Notes: generated by a model not told the origin, from the sequence alone. DNA of 16,498 nt from Gemmatimonadota bacterium (GCA_022573095.1 JACZUR010000017.1:1-16498); one strand, 5' to 3'. Positions 1 to 7,195 are shown, numbered from the stretch's first letter. Translations and numbers: made by a program.

Positions 1-211
1 GTTGGATGGGGTTAGCCTTACTGTTAACGCGATGCCGGCTGCAAATATTGTACAAGTATCATTGATACCGTTTACGAGGAACAACACTACGCTCGGTCTT
101 TTAAAAGTTGGAGATGAAGTGCATGTCGAGGCGGATATGTTGGGCAAGCATGTCAGCCAACTGCTGAGGGCGAGCGTAACGAATGAATCCAGGGGTCATG
201 ATGGCGTTTGA
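1..211 (+). CDS. ribE: Riboflavin synthase alpha subunit, C-terminal fragment (5' end outside window)
   Basis: This would be the last step of riboflavin synthesis, dismutation of two 6,7-dimethyl-8-ribityllumazine molecules to riboflavin plus a pyrimidinedione. Only the last 69 codons are present, read from base 2 with no upstream start in the window. The fragment contains DGVSLTVN, then a TTLG element and LKVGDEVHVEADMLGKHV, which match the end of the second lumazine-binding repeat of the family, followed by a short divergent tail. The TGA at 209-211 overlaps the start of ribBA by 11 bases, so the two are probably translationally coupled. The identity is supported by both the motif and the following ribBA and ribH genes. 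The catalytic N-terminal half cannot be checked. Confidence 0.88.
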   Translation, partial: LDGVSLTVNAMPAANIVQVSLIPFTRNNTTLGLLKVGDEVHVEADMLGKHVSQLLRASVTNESRGHDGV

Positions 212-1406
212 GACGATTGAACATGCCATAGAAGACATAAGGAACGGCAAGCTTATCATCGTTGCCGATGACGAGAATCGGGAGAATGAAGGTGATCTAG
301 TCGGTGCCGCGGCGAAGATTGCGCCGGAGATGATCAACTTCATGGCGAAGTTTGGGAGAGGGTTGATTTGCGTTGCCCTGACGACTGACAGGTGTCGTGC
401 CTTAGGACTTCCCCAGATGGCGGAGGATAACGCCGAGTCCATGGAGACTGCATTCACCGTGAGTGTGGATGCCGCGAAGCGGTTTGGCGTAACTACGGGA
501 ATATCAGCCCAGGATAGAGCCAAGACGATCGAACTCATGATCGATCCGGGGACTGTGCCCTCGGATCTGCGCCGGCCCGGCCATGTATTTCCCCTGCGGT
601 CGCGACCAGGCGGCGTACTCCAGCGGGTGGGCCAAACGGAGGCGAGTGTCGACTTCGCGCGGCTGGCAGGTCTTTATCCCGCCGGTGTCATCTGTGAAAT
701 CATGGCTGATGACGGTTCGATGATGCGCAGGCCTGGTCTGGAGAAGTTCGCGGCTGAACATAATCTGGCGTTTGTGACCGTGGCGCAGTTGGTTGCCCAC
801 CGCTTGAAGACGGAGCGACTCGTACATCGACTTGCCGATGCGAGACTGCCCACTCCCTATGGCGAGTTTCGTATCATTGGTTACGACAACGACGTGGATG
901 ATGCCGAACACATAGCCCTCGTGTATGGAGACGTTGACGGCGAAGAGAATGTACTCGTGAGAATGCACTCAAAATGTCTGACAGGTGATGTTTTCGGGTC
1001 GCAGAGATGCGACTGCGGTTGGCAACTGCGTAGCGCGATGAAAGCAATTGCTGCCGCTGGCTCAGGAGTTATCGTGTATCTCGACCAAGAGGGCCGGGGT
1101 ATCGGCCTACTCAACAAACTCAAGGCGTACGAACTTCAGGATGGCGGTCACGATACGGTCGAGGCCAACCAGCAATTGGGCTTTGCGCCCGACCTGAGGA
1201 ACTACGGCATCGGAGCACAGATCCTCATGGATCTAGGTTTGGCAACGATTCGGGTCCTTACGAATAATCCCCAGAAACTCGTCGGATTGGAGGGATACGG
1301 ATTGACCATTGCTGAGCGCGTTCCGTTGATACCTGATCCCACAACTGAGAACCGTGCTTATCTGGACGTGAAGCGCGATAAACTCGGACACCTTCTCTCT
1401 GGCTGA
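201..1406 (+). CDS. ribBA: Bifunctional 3,4-dihydroxy-2-butanone 4-phosphate synthase / GTP cyclohydrolase II
   Basis: RibBA makes both precursors of the flavin ring: the RibB half converts ribulose 5-phosphate to dihydroxybutanone phosphate, and the RibA half opens GTP. The protein has 401 residues from ATG 201, a normal length for the fusion. Residues about 1-200 are the RibB domain, with the acidic DDENRENEGD motif near residue 25 and GHVFPLR. Residues about 205-395 are the RibA domain, with zinc ligands Cys259, Cys270 and Cys272 (GSQRCDCGW), DQEGRGIG, RNYGIGAQ and NNPQK. In-frame ATGs also lie at 183 and 198; the AGGGG at 191-195 is best spaced for 201. One oddity is that the usual GHTE of the RibB domain reads GQTE, with Gln145 at a position that is a metal-ligand His in E. 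coli RibB. The gene overlaps the end of ribE. Confidence 0.96.
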   Translation: MAFETIEHAIEDIRNGKLIIVADDENRENEGDLVGAAAKIAPEMINFMAKFGRGLICVALTTDRCRALGLPQMAEDNAESMETAFTVSVDAAKRFGVTTGISAQDRAKTIELMIDPGTVPSDLRRPGHVFPLRSRPGGVLQRVGQTEASVDFARLAGLYPAGVICEIMADDGSMMRRPGLEKFAAEHNLAFVTVAQLVAHRLKTERLVHRLADARLPTPYGEFRIIGYDNDVDDAEHIALVYGDVDGEENVLVRMHSKCLTGDVFGSQRCDCGWQLRSAMKAIAAAGSGVIVYLDQEGRGIGLLNKLKAYELQDGGHDTVEANQQLGFAPDLRNYGIGAQILMDLGLATIRVLTNNPQKLVGLEGYGLTIAERVPLIPDPTTENRAYLDVKRDKLGHLLSG

Positions 1407-1446
1407 GATAGCTGCAAGCGATGGCGGTGCACGTGCGAGCAGGCGC

Positions 1447-1884
1447 GTGCTCGTCGCCGTAAGCCGGTACAATGAAGCGGTAACTCGGAAGCTTCTCGAC
1501 GGCGCCAGATCGGCACTTTCCAACGAGGGTGTACCGGATCAGAATGTTACGGTGGTCTGGGTTCCCGGAGCGTTTGAACTGCCGCTGGCCGTACGAGTAG
1601 GGCTAGCCACGGGAAAATATGACGTAGCCGTGGCCCTGGGAGCCGTTATTCGTGGAGAGACCAATCATTTCGAATACGTTGCTGGCGAAGCGGCGAGGGG
1701 GCTCAGTGCGGCGGCGAGCGACCTGGGGCTACCCGTTGGCTTCGGAGTCTTGACCTGCGACACCCTTGAACAGGCTCTTGATCGGGCCGGTGGCAAGGCC
1801 GGCAACAAGGGATCCGAAGCGGCTCTGAGCGCGCTCGCTACCGCCGACGCGTTAGATGGGATGCGTCAGGTTGCTGAGGACTGA
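1447..1884 (+). CDS. ribH: 6,7-dimethyl-8-ribityllumazine synthase
   Basis: Lumazine synthase condenses the products of the RibA and RibB branches into the substrate of RibE. Family landmarks are present: SRYN near the N-terminus, VWVPGAFELP, GAVIRGETNHFEYV with the active-site His of the NHFEY element, FGVLT, and DRAGGKAGNKG, which carries the conserved Arg and phosphate-binding residues. From GTG 1447 the product has 145 residues, about ten shorter than E. coli RibE/RibH at the N-terminus. The frame is open back to the stop at 1369-1371, but contains no ATG, GTG or TTG upstream of 1447; only CTG 1399 or ATA codons could extend it. The extra in-frame residues before 1447 look plausible for the missing first strand, so the true start is uncertain. 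The 3' end overlaps nusB by 29 bases. Confidence 0.93.
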   Translation: MLVAVSRYNEAVTRKLLDGARSALSNEGVPDQNVTVVWVPGAFELPLAVRVGLATGKYDVAVALGAVIRGETNHFEYVAGEAARGLSAAASDLGLPVGFGVLTCDTLEQALDRAGGKAGNKGSEAALSALATADALDGMRQVAED

Positions 1885-2284
1885 GACAAGAACTCGGGCG
1901 CGAGCCTTACAGTTGCTGTATGCATGGGAGCTGCAAGACAGACCTCCCATGTCTGAAGTGATGCCGTCCGTCGCGGGTATCACACGCAGCGAGGCCACGG
2001 TGAGGCTGAGCGCGGAACGCTTAGCTAACTCGGTGGTGGACCAGATCGAGAATCTGGATAGCGCAATTGCCGATACCGCGGACAACTGGAGATTTGAACG
2101 AATCGGAGTCGTTGAGCGCAATATTTGTAGGCTCGCGCTTTGCGAGTTAAAGAAGGGCGATGCACCAGCAGCGGTAATTATCGACGAGGCGCTACGACTC
2201 GCTCACTGGTTCGCGGGGCCGCGGGCCCCGGCGTTCATAAACGGGGTGCTGGATACGCTGGCTCGACACCACGGCCGCCTGTGA
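1856..2284 (+). CDS. nusB: Transcription antitermination factor NusB
   Basis: NusB binds boxA RNA together with NusE (ribosomal protein S10) and takes part in rRNA antitermination. The 142-residue product is close to the 139 residues of E. coli NusB and is all-helical in character. Recognisable elements are RTRARALQLLYAWELQ at the N-terminus, WRFERIGVVERNI in the middle, and a C-terminal AVIIDEALRLAHWF followed by AFINGVLDTLARH. ATG 1856 lies inside ribH with no clear Shine-Dalgarno; TTG 1871 is an alternative that trims five residues. Location after ribH is the classic rib-nusB arrangement. Its TGA is embedded in the GTG start of the glycosyltransferase (GTGA at 2281-2284), which implies coupled translation. 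Confidence 0.95.
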   Translation: MGCVRLLRTETRTRARALQLLYAWELQDRPPMSEVMPSVAGITRSEATVRLSAERLANSVVDQIENLDSAIADTADNWRFERIGVVERNICRLALCELKKGDAPAAVIIDEALRLAHWFAGPRAPAFINGVLDTLARHHGRL

Positions 2285-3396
2285 AAATCCTTGCGGTCAA
2301 TTGGTTGGATAAAGCAAATCCGCAGGCCGGCGGTGCCGAGGTGCATTTTTTCGAGATCTTCCGACGGATAGTCGACCGGGGGCACTCGGTCACGCTTGTG
2401 GCTTCGGGGTGGGAAGGGGCAGAACCAACTGCTGCCACCGACGGGATCAAGGTTCTCAGGTTTGCAAGAAGGTATAGCTTTGCGCTCAAGGCTCGCGCAG
2501 CAGTGAGACAGATTCTGAGGCAAGAGCCGTTCGACGTATTGGTAGAGGATATCAACAAGATACCGCTCTTCCTGCCGACGCTTACGAGCCTCCCGGTCTA
2601 TGCGCTGGTTCCGCATCTGTTCGGGCAGTCGATCTTTCAAGAGGCTGCGTTCCCTGTTGCAGTTGTGGTGAGACTGGCGGAGCTTCCGATTCCCCGCGTC
2701 TACCGGCGGTCCGTTTTTCACGCCATTAGCAAGAGCACCAGGGATGATCTCGTGGCTCGGGGTATTCCCAAATCTGCAATCGAAGTGATATACCCGGGTG
2801 TGGACACCTCGTGGTACAGCACGGATGACTCGATTCCACGCGAGATTGATCCTACATTTCTGTACGTGGGACGCCTAAGACGTTACAAAGGTGTGGACAC
2901 GGCCATCGGGGCTCTTGCGATCTTGCGGCATAAGTTCCGAACAGCCAAACTGTTAGTTGCGGGCTCCGGCGACGATCTGCCGCGCCTGAGAATCGTTGCC
3001 AGGCGGTCAGGTGTGGAAGAAAACGTCGAGTTTCTTGGATTTGTGAGTGAAGCAGAGAAACGGGACCTGATGAGGCGTGTTTGGGCGGTGGTGCTTCCCT
3101 CGGCCAGGGAGGGCTGGGGGATGACGAACATCGAAGCAGCAGCTTGTGGTACGCCCGCCTTGGCAGCCCGGAGCCCGGGCTTGACGGAGACCGTTCTCGA
3201 CGGCAAGACGGGCGCGCTCTTCCCCTACGGTGATTGCCAATCGCTTGCCGGCGAGATGGATAAGCTCTGTAGCGACGAAAGCCTGAGGATGTCACTTGGC
3301 TCCAACGCCAGCAGGTTCGCCGGCCGGTTTTCATGGGATACGGCATCTGAGCTTACGGAGGCTCAACTCAAACGATTTGTGCAAACACATTACTAA
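2281..3396 (+). CDS. GT4-family glycosyltransferase (GT-B fold), acceptor unknown
   Basis: This is a 371-residue predicted retaining glycosyltransferase that uses a nucleotide-sugar donor. The N-terminal Rossmann-like half begins MKILAVNW and has GGAEVHFFEIFRRI, a glycine-rich acceptor-side element typical of GT4 enzymes. The C-terminal half has YPGVDTSWY, then LYVGRLRRYKGVD, and the donor-binding EGWGMTNIE (residues 277-285), which has the two glutamates spaced as in the family's E-x7-E motif. No signal peptide or membrane segment is seen, so it is probably cytosolic or peripheral on the membrane. The GTG start is fixed by a 4-base overlap with nusB. An open frame extends upstream through nusB but is a read-through artefact. 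The substrate cannot be told from sequence; cell-surface glycan or lipid glycosylation is likely for the family. Confidence 0.88.
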   Translation: MKILAVNWLDKANPQAGGAEVHFFEIFRRIVDRGHSVTLVASGWEGAEPTAATDGIKVLRFARRYSFALKARAAVRQILRQEPFDVLVEDINKIPLFLPTLTSLPVYALVPHLFGQSIFQEAAFPVAVVVRLAELPIPRVYRRSVFHAISKSTRDDLVARGIPKSAIEVIYPGVDTSWYSTDDSIPREIDPTFLYVGRLRRYKGVDTAIGALAILRHKFRTAKLLVAGSGDDLPRLRIVARRSGVEENVEFLGFVSEAEKRDLMRRVWAVVLPSAREGWGMTNIEAAACGTPALAARSPGLTETVLDGKTGALFPYGDCQSLAGEMDKLCSDESLRMSLGSNASRFAGRFSWDTASELTEAQLKRFVQTHY

Positions 3397-3404
3397 CCGA
3401 CAGT

Positions 3405-3409
3405 GAGGG
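3405..3409 (+). promoter_or_regulatory. Shine-Dalgarno of hpf
   Basis: GAGGG lies five bases before ATG 3415 and selects this start over the in-frame GTG at 3403, which the site itself overlaps. Confidence 0.65.
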
Positions 3410-3414
3410 TTACC

Positions 3415-3711
3415 ATGGAGATGAAGACGACAATCACTGTGCGACATACGACAATTCCAGATGAAATTAAGGAAAGAGCGAACGAGCTATTGGAGAAGAT
3501 TGAAAGGAAGGTTCGTAGACCTCAGAGCGCTAACGTAGTTTTCGACGAAGATCATGGTCTTTGTGTGGTCGAGATCCAGCTGCATCTCGCTCGCGGCCGC
3601 TACAACATTGCGAAGGGCGAAGCGTCAGATTTTCGTACCGCTCTAGATGCAGCGGCTCAGAAACTGGCTAATCAGATCGATCGTGGCACTACCAGTGTGG
3701 TGCGAGCCTAG
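3415..3711 (+). CDS. hpf: Ribosome hibernation promoting factor, short form
   Basis: The product is a 98-residue protein of the HPF/RaiA (sigma-54 modulation) family, which binds the 30S decoding channel and inactivates ribosomes in slow growth. It shows the family layout: ITVRHTTIPDEIKERANELLEKI (strand then helix), a basic patch KVRRP, an acidic FDEDHG turn, VEIQLHLARGRY, and a final helix FRTALDAAAQKLANQIDR. It lacks the C-terminal dimerisation domain of long HPF, so it resembles the roughly 95-residue proteobacterial short type. It opens the PTS block, nine bases before hprK. In many proteobacteria hpf sits next to PTS genes in an rpoN cluster; the neighbouring hprK reproduces that association here without rpoN. 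Confidence 0.9.
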   Translation: MEMKTTITVRHTTIPDEIKERANELLEKIERKVRRPQSANVVFDEDHGLCVVEIQLHLARGRYNIAKGEASDFRTALDAAAQKLANQIDRGTTSVVRA

Positions 3712-3720
3712 GTAATCCCG

Positions 3721-4689
3721 ATGTCGGTATTGACCGTAGCAGAGTTGATCGAACGCAAGGGCGAATCTCTGGAGCTCACAGTTATGACTCCAGATGTAGA
3801 TCTCGACCGAGAGATCAAGGTTCCGGAGATAACCAGCCCGGGTCTCGTGTTGGCCGGCTACGTTGCGCGATTCGTGAGCAAACGGTTGCACTCGTTGGGT
3901 GAGACCGAAATTTCTTACCTCGCTTCCCTGTCTCGTAAAGAGCGCGAACACACGCTGGAGCGGTTCTTGAGTTATGAGATTCCGTGTGTTTTTGTGACGA
4001 AGGGACAGAGGATACCGGAAGAGTTGCTGCGAATCGCAACAGAGAATGGTATCCCGGTTGTACTAAGCGCCCTTTCCACTTCTGATTTTTATCGCAGCAT
4101 CACGCCATATCTCGAAGAAGCCTTCGCGCCCAGTACGACGGTGCATGGCTCGCTGGCCGATGTCTACGGTGTGGGCTTGTTGTTTGTCGGGCGGTCTGGC
4201 ATTGGCAAGAGTGAGTGTGTTTTGGATCTGGTAGAGCGGGGTCACAGGTTGGTTGCGGACGACGTGGTGCATGTGACACAACGAGGTAGCGAAGTATTGA
4301 TCGGCAGATCGGATGAGATGACCCATCGACATATGGAGATCCGCGGGGTCGGGCTAGTAGACGTTTCCGCCCTGTTTGGGGTTCGCGCCGTTCGCCAACA
4401 AAAAAGAATTGAAGTCGTGGTAGAGCTAGCCGATTGGGAGATGGCGAAGGACATAGACAGAACCGGACTCGATACCAAAACCAGAACCATTCTCGGCGTT
4501 GAGTTGCCCGAAGTGGTGATTCCACTCAACCCCGGCAAGAACATAACGGTAGTATCCGAGGTCGTGGCTATGAACCATCTCTTGCGCTTTAGCGGAGTCG
4601 ATTCGGCCGGTGAACTCAATGACCGCCTCGTTGCTAGGCTCAGCGCTCAGAGGAAACTCCGCGAGTACCTTTCCGAGGACTATGAGTGA
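3721..4689 (+). CDS. hprK: HPr kinase/phosphorylase
   Basis: HprK phosphorylates and dephosphorylates HPr on Ser46, controlling PTS flux and signalling. The 322-residue length is normal. An N-terminal domain of about 130 residues is followed by the catalytic domain: VHGSLADVYGVG with the conserved His142, Walker A GRSGIGKS (residues 157-164), the VADD motif, and the HMEIRGVGLVDVSALFG block. The C-terminal signature LNPGKNITVVSEVVAMNHLLR, specific to this family, is also present. ATG 3721 follows hpf with only a weak ribosome-binding site. The stop overlaps the EIIA start by eight bases. The substrate Ser46 is present in the HPr encoded downstream, so the enzyme and target are a matched pair in one operon. 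Confidence 0.97.
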   Translation: MSVLTVAELIERKGESLELTVMTPDVDLDREIKVPEITSPGLVLAGYVARFVSKRLHSLGETEISYLASLSRKEREHTLERFLSYEIPCVFVTKGQRIPEELLRIATENGIPVVLSALSTSDFYRSITPYLEEAFAPSTTVHGSLADVYGVGLLFVGRSGIGKSECVLDLVERGHRLVADDVVHVTQRGSEVLIGRSDEMTHRHMEIRGVGLVDVSALFGVRAVRQQKRIEVVVELADWEMAKDIDRTGLDTKTRTILGVELPEVVIPLNPGKNITVVSEVVAMNHLLRFSGVDSAGELNDRLVARLSAQRKLREYLSEDYE

Positions 4690-5062
4690 ACAGGTTCAAG
4701 GGGTCGTCGTGTCGCACGGTGATCTCGCTGCCGGTCTTGTTGGGGCCGTAGCTGATATCACCGGGAATAACGCTGCGCTTAGAGCCATCTCCAACAAAGA
4801 ATGCAGTGCTACGACGCTGCAACAAAGAATTGCCGAGGCCGTAGGTTCGCGGCCTTCTGTTATTTTTGTAGATCTTCCCCACGGCAGCTGTCTCCAGGCA
4901 GCAGCCCTGCAGATGCGAAAGCTTCCCAACATCTCCGTAGTCTCCGGCGTCAACCTCGCAATGCTGGTTGACTTCGTCTACCATAGTGAAGCTACGCCTC
5001 GCGAAGCAGCAGCCCGAGCCGTGGAAAAGGGCCTATCCTCCGTCCAACCGCTTAATCCGTGA
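4682..5062 (+). CDS. PTS mannose-family EIIA domain protein
   Basis: This 126-residue protein would accept phosphate from HPr and pass it to EIIB. The phosphorylation site is in VVVSHGDLA, with His12 at the same place as His10 of E. coli ManX. VSGVNLAMLVDF matches the family's conserved GVNxPMLxE region. Unusually, the DxxGGSP loop of mannose-type EIIA reads DLPHGSCLQAA here (around residues 70-80), so a Gly becomes His and the Pro becomes Cys. ATG 4682 was chosen because it overlaps the hprK stop (ATGAGTGA) and places the active His in its usual position; the upstream frame only runs through hprK. It ends in a GTGA overlap with EIIB. The sugar specificity is unknown. Confidence 0.9.
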   Translation: MSEQVQGVVVSHGDLAAGLVGAVADITGNNAALRAISNKECSATTLQQRIAEAVGSRPSVIFVDLPHGSCLQAAALQMRKLPNISVVSGVNLAMLVDFVYHSEATPREAAARAVEKGLSSVQPLNP

Positions 5063-5532
5063 CGATCGAGTTGGTGCGCTTGGACGACCGGCTTATTCAC
5101 GGCCAGGTTGTCGTAGGCTGGGGTAACGCGCTTGGGATCGAGTGCATCGTCCTCGTCGATGACGAAATCAGTCACAGCAAGTGGGAACAAGACATCTACG
5201 CCATGGGGATTCCCGGTAATATGAACCTGGTATTCGCCACGGTAGCCGAAGCGCGCACGCGTATGAGCGAGTTCAGGGACGCGAAATACAAAATTGCCGT
5301 ACTACTTCGCTCAGTCAAGGACGCTGTGCGGTTATGCGATGGGGTTGATGCGATTAGGAGCGTGAATGTCGGCGGTCTGCACATGAGTGAGGGCCGGCGG
5401 GAAAGGCTTCCCTACGTGTACTTGACTGACGAGGAAGCATCGATGCTTCACGGATTGGCAGAACGTGGCGTTGCAGTAAGCGCGCAGGATGTGCCGTCCG
5501 CTGCTCCTGTACCGGCAGCCGACTTTTTGTAA
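5059..5532 (+). CDS. PTS mannose/sorbose-family EIIB
   Basis: EIIB takes phosphate from EIIA and transfers it to the sugar bound by EIIC/EIID. The 157-residue product has the hallmark N-terminus LVRLDDRLIHGQVVVGW, in which His14 is the phosphorylated residue of the ManB/SorB family. Further family elements are VLVDDEIS, VLLRSVKDA and the NVGGLHMSEGR segment. GTG 5059 overlaps the EIIA stop by four bases, and the TAA abuts the EIIC start directly. EIIB is separate from EIIA here, whereas E. coli ManX is a fusion of both. No membrane segments are seen, as expected for a cytoplasmic component. Confidence 0.95.
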   Translation: MTIELVRLDDRLIHGQVVVGWGNALGIECIVLVDDEISHSKWEQDIYAMGIPGNMNLVFATVAEARTRMSEFRDAKYKIAVLLRSVKDAVRLCDGVDAIRSVNVGGLHMSEGRRERLPYVYLTDEEASMLHGLAERGVAVSAQDVPSAAPVPAADFL

Positions 5533-6201
5533 ATGGATCATTTCTTCTTGCTGCTCATCTGGGGAGTAATGGTTGGCGTCGACTTGGCGAGCTTCCCGCA
5601 AATCATGATCGCCCGCCCGATAGTCGCTGGATCAGTAGCTGGTCTCCTTCTAGGCGATCCCGTCAGCGGGATTCAGCTGGCAATCATATTCGAATTGTTT
5701 GCACTAGACGTAATGCCGGTCGGAGCAGCCCGCTATCCGGACTACGGTCCGGCTACGGTTGCAGCAGTATACGTTGCGGCCGGCTCACCCGGGATACTGG
5801 GTATTGGCATCGCCACGCTGATCGGTCTCGCAACCGCGTTTGTAGGAGGAACGGGAATGAGGATCGTTCGAAGGCTCAATACTTACGACGTTCAGTCGCA
5901 TCGCAACCGGTTGGACAACGGTGACTCTCGAGCCGTATATGGCATCACGTTTCGAGGACTCATGCGGGATGCATTGCGAGCTCTCATCGTTACTGGTATC
6001 GGTCTTGCCTTTGGCTACGGTACAAGGCGTTGGTTGTCCGTGGATGTTACTACCGCCGTACTAGTATCCATTGTTGGTATTGGCTCTGCGCTCGCTGCGG
6101 GTACCTCAGGAGCGATCAAGATTACAGGACGAGGGTTGGGAGCCGTCAGCTGGATCGGTCTCGGTGCTCTCGCGGGACTGGCGTTGGTGGTGATTAAGTG
6201 A
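5533..6201 (+). CDS. PTS mannose-family EIIC membrane subunit
   Basis: This is a 222-residue polytopic membrane protein of the ManY/SorC family, one half of the sugar channel. FPQIMIARPIVAGSVAGLLLGD near residues 21-42 and IIFELFALDVMPVGAARYPDYGPAT near residues 51-75 correspond to the conserved blocks around QPL, GDxxxG and LE-x2-AL-x4-NIGA in ManY. Several further hydrophobic stretches follow, near residues 75-110, 150-165, 175-195 and 205-220. It is about 40 residues shorter than E. coli ManY. It starts immediately after the EIIB stop and ends in a GTGA overlap with EIID, so stoichiometric production with EIID is likely. Confidence 0.93.
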   Translation: MDHFFLLLIWGVMVGVDLASFPQIMIARPIVAGSVAGLLLGDPVSGIQLAIIFELFALDVMPVGAARYPDYGPATVAAVYVAAGSPGILGIGIATLIGLATAFVGGTGMRIVRRLNTYDVQSHRNRLDNGDSRAVYGITFRGLMRDALRALIVTGIGLAFGYGTRRWLSVDVTTAVLVSIVGIGSALAAGTSGAIKITGRGLGAVSWIGLGALAGLALVVIK

Positions 6202-6932
6202 AACTGTTGCGCGCGACACTGCGTTCCTTTGCCGTTCAGAGCGCCTGGAATTTTGAGCGGATGGTGGGGGTTGGAATTGCGTTCATAAGTATTCCTCTAC
6301 TCCAATCCATGCCAGGAGGACCGGACGAGCTCGGTCGTAAGGCCGCTCTCGGTCGCGCGGCGGCATTCTTCAATACGCATCCCTACTTCGCTGGACTCGC
6401 CGCCGCCGCGCTTGCCAAAGCAGAAGTCGAAGGCCAGACGTCGGAAGCGATTGAGCGCTTCCGAGGAGCTGTCGTTGGGCCACTGGGGTCGATCGGTGAC
6501 CGGCTCATTTGGTTTGGCTTGCTTCCGGTGTCATCCGCAATAGCCATAGTGGTAGCTGTATTGCGGTCACCGGTGGAGGCGCTCCTAACATTTCTGATCC
6601 TATATAACGCGGTGCATCTCTTCCTGCGGTTTTGGGGCGTCAGGGTGGGATGGGAAATGGGAATTCGTGTAACTGAGGTGTTCTCACGCGGCGTTTTTCG
6701 AACCATGTTGCGGCTGGCTGGCCCGCTGGCCGGCGTTACCATGGGGATAGCTATTCCGCTCGCTGCAGAGTCGCTCATGGCTGGTTGGCGGCCCGCTGAT
6801 ATGGCCGGTGCTTCTCTGGTCGGGGTTGTGGGGGTAATCTTGATTGGTAGAGTTTTCCAGCAGATGGATGGCCTGAGATTCGGTCTCTTAATGCTCGGTC
6901 TGACTCTGACGGTCGGCATAGCGGTGCTATGA
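6198..6932 (+). CDS. PTS mannose-family EIID membrane subunit
   Basis: This 244-residue membrane protein of the ManZ family partners EIIC in the sugar-translocating unit. Diagnostic motifs are SAWNFERM (residues 15-22; ManZ has GSWNFERM), FFNTHPYFAGL, and GPLGSIGDRLIWFGLLPV, matching the GPLAGIGD-x-FWF block. Hydrophobic segments lie around residues 100-145, 172-192 and 203-244. It is shorter than E. coli ManZ (about 283 residues) and ends with a hydrophobic stretch with no polar tail. GTG 6198 overlaps the EIIC stop, and the TGA is embedded in the HPr start (ATGA at 6929-6932). Confidence 0.94.
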   Translation: MKLLRATLRSFAVQSAWNFERMVGVGIAFISIPLLQSMPGGPDELGRKAALGRAAAFFNTHPYFAGLAAAALAKAEVEGQTSEAIERFRGAVVGPLGSIGDRLIWFGLLPVSSAIAIVVAVLRSPVEALLTFLILYNAVHLFLRFWGVRVGWEMGIRVTEVFSRGVFRTMLRLAGPLAGVTMGIAIPLAAESLMAGWRPADMAGASLVGVVGVILIGRVFQQMDGLRFGLLMLGLTLTVGIAVL

Positions 6933-7195
6933 CCGAGCTAGACGTAGCGGTAACGAATCCGCTCGGACTCCATGCCCGCCCGGCGGCCGAGCTTGTTAAG
7001 TTAGCGAGTACGTTCAGTTCTGAGATTTGGATTGCCAAAGGAAAACTCGATGTGAACGGGAAAAGTATTATGGGAGTTCTCACTTTAGCCGCCGAGCAAG
7101 GTGCCGTACTGCGAGTTCGAGCGGACGGTGATGATGAGGAGTGGGCGGTTGCAGCGCTGTTCGATCTCATTCGCGGAGGATTTGGCAAAGAATGA
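6929..7195 (+). CDS. ptsH: Phosphocarrier protein HPr
   Basis: HPr relays phosphate from Enzyme I to EIIA. The 88-residue protein has the active-site block NPLGLHARPAAELV, with His15 in the standard position, and VNGKSIMGVLTLAA, where Ser46 is the residue modified by HprK. Having both sites means it can serve both the sugar phosphorelay and the ATP-dependent regulatory branch. It follows the EII membrane genes with an ATGA overlap and precedes Enzyme I with another (7192-7195). It has the canonical size and no extra domains, so it is a true HPr and not an NPr or FPr variant. Confidence 0.97.
   Translation: MTELDVAVTNPLGLHARPAAELVKLASTFSSEIWIAKGKLDVNGKSIMGVLTLAAEQGAVLRVRADGDDEEWAVAALFDLIRGGFGKE

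Noticed and set aside
504..968. 154-codon antisense open frame within ribBA
   Set aside because: It lies entirely opposite a conserved enzyme, has no recognisable domain, and is explained by codon bias of the sense gene.
2140..2280. 47-residue N-terminal extension of the glycosyltransferase read through nusB
   Set aside because: The extension is an out-of-frame reading of conserved nusB sequence; the GTG at 2281 gives the family-typical N-terminus.
2203..2721. 172-codon antisense open frame opposite nusB and the glycosyltransferase
   Set aside because: Arg/Pro/His-rich composition without domain motifs; shadow of the sense genes.
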